In this document: positions 56,701 to 64,000 of the stretch, in pieces
Numbering within the stretch: position 1 is the first letter of the stretch
Layout: each line of letters begins with the position of its first letter
Assembly (NCBI GenBank): GCA_949358305.1
Contig: OX442314.1
Coordinates: 1,801,087 to 1,865,086, forward strand
Direction of reading: 5' to 3'
DNA: 64,000 nt
From: Strigamia acuminata
Taxonomy: Eukaryota; Arthropoda; Chilopoda; Geophilomorpha; Linotaeniidae
Position numbers and translations under genes: made by a program
The notes under the pieces: generated by a model
What the model was told of the DNA's origin: nothing
Database searches by the model: none
The model's input: the letters and a program-made list of their open reading frames with translations, nothing else

Positions 56701-59700
56701 TTTGGGTTTTTTGGTTTTTGGTTTTCTAGATTCTGCTCACGCGTTGTTCGTGCGGGCGACGTATTTGGTTTGTCATCGGTTGATTTCGTCGTGGAAGACC
56801 GATTTGGATGTGTCGTTGGCTGCGTTGGAGCTTCTGTCGGGGTTTTGTAAAATTAAAATCCACGAACAAGGTAAGTCGCGTTGAAATGCAATAGGTTTTG
56901 ATGGAAATTCAATAAATAATTAAATTCAATAAAATTTGACCAAAATTGCACTAATTTCGACCAAAATTGCACTAATTTTGACCAAAATTGCTCTAATTTC
57001 GACCAAAATTGCTCTAATTTCGACCAAAATTGCTCTAATTTCGACCAAATCCAACTAATTTTGACTAAAATTGTACTAATTTCGACCAAATCCAATTAAT
57101 TTTGACTAAAATTGTACTAATTTCGACCAAATCCAATTAATTTTGACTAAAATTGTACTAATTTCGACCAAATCCAATTAATTTTGACTAAAATTGTACT
57201 AATTTCGACCAAATCCAATTAATTTTGGCTAAAATTGTACTAATTTCGACCAAATCCAATTAATTTTGACTAAAATTGTACTAATTTCGACCAAATCCAA
57301 CTAATTTTGACTAAAATTGTACTAATTTCGACCAAATCCAATTAATTTTGACTAAAATTGTACTAATTTGGACCAAATCCAATTAATTTTGACTAAAATT
57401 GTACTAATTTCGACCAAATCCAACTAATTTTGACTAAAATTGTACTAATTTCGACCAAATCCAATTAATTTTGACTAAAATTGTACTATTTTCGACCAAA
57501 TCCAATTAATTTTGACTAAAATTGTACTAATTTCGACCAAATCCAATTAATTTTGACTAAAATTGTACTATTTTCGACCAAATCCAACTAATTTTGACTA
57601 AAATTGTACTAATTTCGACCAAATCCCAACTAATTTTGACCAAAATTGCAATAATTTCGACCAAATCCAACTAATTTTGACCAAAATTGCACTAATTTCC
57701 ATCAAATTTTAATTCAAACTGTTTAAGTATTAATTTCATCCTCGTCTAATTGTGTAAATAATTGTATTTTTTGTGCTGCTAGCCAAGAAACTTTCAGGTA
57801 GAATCGCGTATTGGCTAGTAGCGAAGGATAATGAGTTGAATGTTGTTGTTGCAGAAGCGATGGAGTGTAAACGAGCGGTGAAATGGATCTGCGATTACAT
57901 CGTGTCGCAGTGCAATCGTCCACCGCCGGCGCATTCCAAGGATCTACACTCGACTATCGTGGCCGCTTTCCAGTGCGTCAGTTCGTGGCTCGTCGAACAT
58001 CCGTATTTGCTGCAGGATAAAGAGTGTTTGGCCACCGTGCTCGAAGTCATCGAGTTGGGCATTTCGGGATCGAAGTCTCAGGTTTAACATTAAATATTGA
58101 TGAGTTTAGATCAAAGTTTGCGTGATTTATTGAAATTTGTTGAATTTTTGATCAGATTTATCAAAATAAGGCGATTTCTCGAGGATTTTGATCTAAATTA
58201 TTCGATTTTTCAACGATTTTGATCTAAATTATTCGTTTTTTTTAACTATTTTGATCAAAATTGTCTGATTTTTAACGATTTTGACCAAAATTATTCGACA
58301 TTTAACCATTTTGATCAAAATTATTCGTTTTTTTTTAACTATTTTGATCAAAATTGTTCGATTTTTAACGATTTTGACCAAAATTGTTCGATTTTTAACG
58401 ATTTTGACCAAAATTGTTCAATTTTTAACGATTTTGACCAAAATTATTTGATATTTAACTAGTTTGATCAAAATTATTCGATTTTACAAGGATTTTGATC
58501 AAAATTATTCGATGTTTTAACGATTTTGATCAATTTTCAACGATTTTAATCAATTTTCAACGATTTTGATCAATTTTCAACGATTTTGATCGAAATTATT
58601 CGATTTTACAACGATTTTATTTGCAATTATTAGATTTTTTCAAGGATTTTGATCAAAATTATTTTTATCATCGATTTTTTTATCATCGAGAACGTGATTT
58701 TGTTCAAAATTATTTTTAATGATTTTGATTTAATTTCAGACAAAACACACAGATACGCCGTGTATGAAAGGAGACAAAGTGTGCAAACCAGCATCGTTGC
58801 GAGTGCGCGACGCGGCCGAGGCGGCTCTCAATTACGTTTTGGACCAGGCCGGTGCGTTCCCCACAGCTTGCGGCCCCGAAACATTATCATCTCTTTTGGA
58901 CGAAGAAACTTTGCTGCCGCATTGCGATTCCAAACAAGAAGCGCTCTCCCGATTTTGCTACTGCGTCGTTGAGAATTCCTTCATTTTGGCGCTTCTAGAG
59001 CAACCGCTGGGCAACGACCAAGGTCAAATTGACCAATCCAAATTGCGAAAAATTCCTCATTTTCGTCTGTTTTTAGATCCGCAACCGACGGTGACGGTTC
59101 TAAACCGCGGACCCTTTGGTCGACACGCCTGGGCGATGCAATTACGTCATTTGCCGCGGCACAAGTCCGGCACCAAGTGCTATGCGGTCAATCCCGGTCG
59201 TCCGTTGCCGATGAACGACTTGGGCATTGTGCATAATATCCGGCAGAGACATTTCCCCGAGTCGGTCGATCGAATTAATTTTTGCAAAGCGTAAGTTTGT
59301 GTCAATCTTAGTGAAGAAATGCGCTTCGAGCTCCATTAATGGTCGATATATGAACGAAAAATCCAAATATAGTTGAAAAAATGCATTTTAGCTGAAAAAA
59401 TATGCATTTTAAGGAGAAAAAACGAACAATTTTATGCGATCGAATTTAATTTTAGCTTTTATAATGCATTTATAATGCATTTTGAACCTTTATAGTGCAT
59501 TTATAATCTATTTTGAACCTTTATAATGCATTTATAATGCATTTTGAACCTTTATAATGCATTTTGAACATTAATAATGCATTTATAATGCATTTTGAAC
59601 ATTAATAATGCATTTATAATGCATTTTGAACCTTTATATTGCATTTATAATTCGTTTTGAACCTTTTTAATGCATATTTTAGGATTAAAATTTGTTAGAG

Positions 59701-62700
59701 TGCTATTTTATTGTGTGTTTTAATCGTTAATAGAGAGAGAAGCATTCCGACTCTGGAGTCTTTGCTGAACGACGAGCAAATAGCTACTGAACATGAGAAA
59801 TTGTCGCAGTTATTGGATTCGCAAATTGCGTTTGAAGAGAAAATCCAACGCAAAAACGAAATTTCCAAATCGGAATATCCAAACTCGGAAACTGAGTGCA
59901 GAGCACCCGAGTAAAACAAAAACGACATAATAGTAAAAAGTAAAAATAAAAATACAATGTCTTTTTCAGGTTATGTCACGAATTCCAAACGGCGCGCTTG
60001 TTTCTATCGCATTTCGGATTTCTTTCGTTAGAATCGCTACGGGTAAAAAATTTAATAAAAAAAAACCGAAATAAATTCAAAAAAATTCAAAAATTATCAA
60101 AAAAAATACGGAAAAATTCAAAGTATTCAAAATTTAATTTTTCTTTTTGTCACAGGAATCGATCATTTGTTCGCATCCGTCACTAATCCGTCTGGACAGC
60201 GGTCAAACGAATTTCATGAGCGACATTGAGACCTTGGACAAAATGTCTGGTCGCACTTACGACACGGTTTTCGTGTTTTACGTGAAAAGCGGTCAAAAAA
60301 ATGCGCAAGAAATCATCGCGAACGTTGTAAACATGATCATTCGATCTATTTTGAATTGTTTTGAATTGTTTGAATTGATTTAGACGCATCGAGAGAACGT
60401 GAGCACTTCGTTCATGGAGTTTCTTTTGAGTCTGGGCTGGCCGGTTGATGTGGCCAGACATCCCGGTTGGACGGGTCACGTGAGCACGAGTTGGAAAGTG
60501 ACTTCTGGTTGCGAGTTGTCGGATTCGGACGAGGAGGAGCACGGTGGGGCGCGATATTGTGGCCAGAAACAAGTTTTGTATTGGTCGGACTTCAGTTCCG
60601 AAATGGCTTTTGTCGTGCCAACCGCCAAACGGAAAGAAAATGTGCAATTAAACCACGAAGGTGAAACATCCATTGGAGTATTGAATACATTTTCGATTTT
60701 GACAGGAATAATTAAGAAAATTCAATTTCTTGTGCATTTTTCTTTGAAATATTTAGAAAATTTTATTTCTTTTTATGATATATCGAAAAATTTCGATTTA
60801 TTTTTGATTTTTCTGATAAAAATTAAAAAAATTCGATTTCTTTTGCATTTTTCTTTGAAAAATGTAGAAAATTTAATTTCTTTTTATGATATATCAAAAA
60901 ATTTCGATTTCTTTTCGATTTTTCTGATAAAAATTAAGAAAAGTCGATTTCTTTTTGACTTTTCTGATAAAAATTAAGAAAATTCGATTTCTTTTCGATT
61001 TTTCTGATAAAAATTAAGAAAATTCGATTTCTTTTTGATTTTTCTGATATAAATTAAGAAAACTCCATTTCTTTTAATGAAAGATTGAGGAAATGTGAAA
61101 TATTCATGAAAATTTGCGAGTATTCGACTTTATTTCATAAAAAATTACAAAATTCGATTTTATTTCATGAAAAATTACAAAATTCGATTTTATTTCATGA
61201 AAAATTGCGTGTATTCGACTTTATTTCATGAAAAATTACAAAATTCGATTTTATTTCATGAAAAATTGCGTGTATTCAATTTTATTTCATGAAAAATTGC
61301 GTGTATTCGATTTTATTTCATGAAAAATTGCGAGTATTCGACTTTATTTTATGAAAAATTAACAAAATTCGACTTTATTTCATGAAAAATTAACAAAATT
61401 CGACTTTATTTCATGAAAAATTAACAAAATTAGACTTTATTTCATGAAAAATTAACAAAATTAGACTTTATTTCATGAAAAATTAACAAAATTCGACTTT
61501 ATTTCATGAAAAATTAACAAAATTCGACTTTATTTCATGAAAAATTAACAACATTCGACTATATTTCATGAAAAATTAACAAAATTAGACTTTATTTCAT
61601 GAAAAATTAACAAAATTGATTAATTTCTAGTCGATGGTTTTGACCGCTTTGCGCCCGAACGTCACTCGATGCCGCCGGTCGCCGACACAATTCCAGCGTA
61701 CATGGACACCACGAAACCACGAACCTTATCCCTCGATTTGGACAAAGTTTCTTACAAAGAACAAGAAAGTCCCGCCGATCCCAGAATCAAAAAATTCGGT
61801 CGCGGCTACAGCGCTTCGTCCGGCAGCGACACAAAAGTCATTCTCGTTTGGCTCGAGAGCTTCGAGGATCACGTCAATTTCCCTTTAAGTAAGTATACAA
61901 AAATATAATAATTTTGCATGAATTTAATTTTTTTTAAATATATTTTTAGTCGAATTGTTACCGGAAACGACGACCGGAAACGAAATGGCGCCGAATCGAA
62001 TGTTCGTCATGTTCATCCACGCCTTGCAGAACGGACTTTTCCGAATTCACGTTCAAAGACAAGGCTTCAGAGTGTGGTCGGCAATTCCTCTCCTAGATGG
62101 CATGGTGGTCAGCAGGCGGGTCCTGGGACCCCTCGTGAGGCAAACGGCACTCAATGTGTGTCGGAGACGCCGTTTGGAGAACGATTGGTAATGAAAAATG
62201 CCGAAAAAAGTCGAAAAAAGCAAAACTTTATCGATTTCGGATCGGAAATTGAAATAATTGGTTGAAAAATCAAACAATTTATCGATTTTGGATAGAAAAT
62301 TAAAAAAATTGATCGAAAAATCAAACAATTTATCGATTTTGGATCGAAAATTTAAAAAATTGATCGAAAAATCAAACAATTTATCGATTTTGGATCGAAA
62401 ATTAAAAAAATTGATTGAAAAATCAAACAATTTATCGATTTTGAATCGAAAATTAAAAAAATTGATGAAAAAATCAAACAATTTATCGATTTTGGATCAA
62501 AAATTAAAAAAATTGATTGCAAAATCAAACAATTTAATAATGAATTTATCGATTTTGGATAGAAAAATTTAGTAATTTATCGATTTCGGATCGGAAAACT
62601 AAATAATTTTGAATCGAATTTTTATTCCAGTTACCAACCACCGCACATGCGAAGAAAATTCAAACTGCAGGAAATAGCAAACAAATATGGCCGACAAATG

Positions 62701-62751
62701 ACCGAAGCTGAATTTTATACGAGTTTATTTAAAAATTTACATAATGATTAA
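50752..62751 (+). CDS. RALGAPB: Ral GTPase-activating protein subunit beta
   Basis: The non-catalytic beta subunit that pairs with RALGAPA to switch off RalA/RalB (vesicle traffic, mTORC1 control). 23 coding exons: 50752-50955, 51411-51609, 51674-51835, 51893-52126, 52843-53244, 53304-53519, 54346-54581, 54635-54777, 54833-54936, 55004-55120, 56225-56332, 56443-56553, 56730-56870, 57855-58081, 58740-59022, 59077-59290, 59734-59910, 59970-60042, 60156-60326, 60384-60660, 61631-61888, 61950-62187, 62631-62751. Phases all fit: 1471 codons plus stop, close to the vertebrate length. Recognisable blocks include [10 protein letters not shown], Arg-Asp-Leu/Lys-Asp-Leu-His-Ser, Leu-Gly-Trp-Pro-Val-Asp-Val and the C-terminal Rap-GAP-like region with His-Pro-Gly-Trp-Thr-Gly-His. 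Intron 5 is GC-AG. Nine introns carry tandem arrays. Confidence 0.95.
51060..51395. repeat. Tandem array in RALGAPB intron 1
   Basis: ~19-bp units of TCCATCAAAATTTCAATTT type. Confidence 0.9.
52150..52800. repeat. Tandem array in RALGAPB intron 4
   Basis: ~20-bp units of CATAAAAATCCATTTTTGTG type, about 30 copies. Confidence 0.9.
53545..54215. repeat. Two adjacent tandem arrays in RALGAPB intron 6
   Basis: 53545-53820 has ~21-bp units around GAAAATGTCGATTTTTGTGG. 53880-54215 has ~29-bp units around GATTTCTCGGGAAATCCC, each unit partly self-complementary. Confidence 0.9.
55160..55990. repeat. Three adjacent tandem arrays in RALGAPB intron 10
   Basis: 55160-55400 has 28-bp units with TTCTAGATGAGAATAATGC. 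55540-55715 has 22-bp units with GACAACAAAAAATATATTTT. 55720-55985 has 22-bp units with TTTTTGACTACAAAAAATGC. Confidence 0.92.
56925..57700. repeat. Tandem array in RALGAPB intron 13
   Basis: ~42-bp higher-order units built from two related halves (TTTTGACTAAAATTGTACTA and TTTCGACCAAATCCAATTAA), about 18 copies with few differences. Confidence 0.93.
58130..58650. repeat. Tandem array in RALGAPB intron 14
   Basis: ~30-bp units around TTTTGATCAAAATTATTCGA, a core that is largely self-complementary (TTTTGATCAAAA). Confidence 0.88.
59455..59690. repeat. Tandem array in RALGAPB intron 16
   Basis: Units of TTTATAATGCATTTTGAACC with variants. Confidence 0.88.
60705..61618. repeat. Two adjacent tandem arrays in RALGAPB intron 20
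   Basis: 60705-61060 has units around TTTTTCTGATAAAAATTAAG. 61090-61618 has ~31-bp units around TTATTTCATGAAAAATTAAC, about 16 copies. Confidence 0.92.
62250..62600. repeat. Tandem array in RALGAPB intron 22
   Basis: ~48-bp units containing TCAAACAATTTATCGATTTT and GGATCGAAAATTAAAAAAAT, six to seven copies. Confidence 0.9.
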
Positions 62752-62800
62752 TAATTTTTAAAAAATGAGAAAAAAAAACTTTAAAAAAAAACACCAAAAA

Positions 62801-63803
62801 TCAAGATTTGTGATTTGTCGTCCATAATCCCGATATATTCACATCCTTAACCGAATTTATAGCATTATGTACGTGTTGAACCAACTCCTCGTGCACCTCG
62901 TCAAACGTGCGATCTGCATCCACCAACTGCAAAAATCAAACGAAATAAAACAAATATGTATATATTTATTGGAACTACGTCATCAAACTCACTTTCCAAC
63001 TGCGATCCTTCAACCGCAAATAATTCTCATAAACCTTATTTTGGAATTTCAAGCTCTCGTAGCGCTCGTCGCCGAACCCCGAACGTTCCGCCGCTCGCTG
63101 AGGATTTATATCGAGAAAAAGCACCAAATCTGGCCGCGGCAGACCCACGTCCGGCTGCTTGCACCAATCCATTTCCATCCCCTGAACAACCAATGAAAAA
63201 TCAGAATAAAATATTTCGATTTCGGAATTTCGTTTACCTGTTTCGCTGCGGAAAAAGCGACTCCAGAATACGCGTAACGGTCGATCAGGATGCTGGTTCC
63301 TTCCATCAACTTGTTTTTAATCGTTTCACTGCGAGATTACGTTCCAGAATTTAGTTATTTCATTTTTAATTCGATTTTTTGAGAAAAAATCTTACGCGAA
63401 CTCCCATCTGTTGGCGGAAAATAAATGATGGATCACGTGATCGTCGAGTTGCGATTTTTTCTGCAAATAATCGTGAATTAAAGCTCCTATCATCGTTGTT
63501 CGGTCTAAAAAAATTTATTTGCAATTATTATTTATTATAACACTCCTATTATAATACTATTATAATACTAAAATAAATATATTTCAAACCTGGGAAACGA
63601 AGGAGAATGAGCGCGTGGCCTTCGCGTTTGAATTTGTCAAGCAGTTTCTTCGCTTGACTCGATTTGCCACTTCTGTCGCATCCTTCGAGCACGATTAATG
63701 CGCCTCTGTTCGTGGAATCCATGGCTGGTTTTGTCGTTGAGAACAAGCGCGGGAAAACGAACCAACAGAACAAGCGCCAATTCATAACGGCCGGGCCATT
63801 CAT
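62801..63803 (-). CDS. DTYMK: Thymidylate kinase
   Basis: Phosphorylates dTMP to dTDP for DNA precursor supply. Minus-strand exons 63722-63590 (from the conserved ATG), 63504-63396, 63328-63238, 63181-62993 and 62926-62801; all GT-AG and in phase, 215 codons plus stop, the usual family length. P-loop Glu-Gly-Cys-Asp-Arg-Ser-Gly-Lys-Ser, catalytic Asp-Arg-Tyr-Ala-Tyr-Ser-Gly, and [10 protein letters not shown] are all present. In-frame ATGs at 63803 and 63785 would add 27 or 21 residues (Met-Asn-Trp-Arg-Leu-Phe-Cys-Trp...), hydrophobic and Arg-containing, a possible mitochondrial presequence. It converges with RALGAPB, with 49 bp between stop codons. Confidence 0.95.
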
Positions 63804-64000
63804 ATCAACAAACAACCTAGTACGTCATTGAACAATATGACGTCATTTTATAAACGGCCATGATTGACTCAAATTCGAGCTGCAAGTGCGCTTGTGCGGC
63901 GGCATCTAGTGGCCATATTGAAATAAAATAAAATAAAATAAAATTTGATTCTATTTAAAATAAATATGTAAAAAATAAATGACGCTCTGCAGCTTTTTTT
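63804..64000. other. DTYMK upstream region with AAAAT microsatellite
   Basis: (AAAAT)n at 63921-63944. No TATA box or other gene recognised before the window ends. Confidence 0.5.

Noticed and set aside
48826-62600. Regularly spaced repeats that could be taken for CRISPR arrays
   Set aside because: Units are contiguous tandem repeats without unique spacers, in introns of a eukaryotic gene.

Overview
This is a eukaryotic, AT-rich, intron-containing window. I read it as arthropod. The evidence is a run of TTAGG repeats (17903-17936), typical arthropod mobile elements (BEL/Pao, hAT, mariner, a CR1-type LINE 3' end), two tiny secreted six-cysteine defensin-like genes, and animal orthologues of RALGAPB, DTYMK, RNF216 and adenylosuccinate synthetase. 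The species cannot be told from the sequence. Most real genes are split by introns of about 50-65 bp. I rebuilt them by splice site and reading phase, and exon coordinates are given in each entry.

Left part (1-31000): a duplicated and heavily rearranged cluster of RNF216-like RBR-type ubiquitin-ligase genes. Three copies have long gene structures. Copy A (minus, 2052-5359) keeps the whole RING1-IBR-RING2 half but looks broken in its N-terminal half. Copy B (minus, 22148-25135) is intact from start to stop but lacks RING2. Copy C (plus, 27623-29385) is intact but lacks the entire RBR module. At least eight broken fragments surround them, together with repeated copies of a shared 5' unit and a shared 5' flank. 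One broken copy was split by a hAT element (8057-17995, perfect 8-bp target duplication). The hAT transposase gene was in turn split by a full-length BEL/Pao retrotransposon (9082-15658, LTRs identical by eye, perfect 5-bp duplication). An older solo LTR of the same family lies at 1082-1570.

Middle part (31000-50700): a perfectly symmetrical foldback mariner derivative, a truncated adenylosuccinate synthetase pseudogene, a C2H2 zinc-finger gene whose array is interrupted by about 2.4 kb including an element with palindromic subterminal repeats, a gypsy Gag remnant, an SMP-domain lipid-transfer-type membrane protein, an SLC3/alpha-amylase-family membrane protein with altered catalytic residues, and two CS-alpha-beta (defensin-like) genes flanking it.

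Right part (50700-64000): a complete RALGAPB orthologue (23 coding exons, 1471 codons plus stop), tail-to-tail with a complete thymidylate kinase gene (DTYMK) only 49 bp away. Every RALGAPB intron longer than 400 bp is largely a private tandem-repeat array, while the short introns have none.

Limits: exon boundaries come from splice consensus, phase and remembered family architecture, with no alignment or transcript data. Frameshifts could be real or assembly errors.
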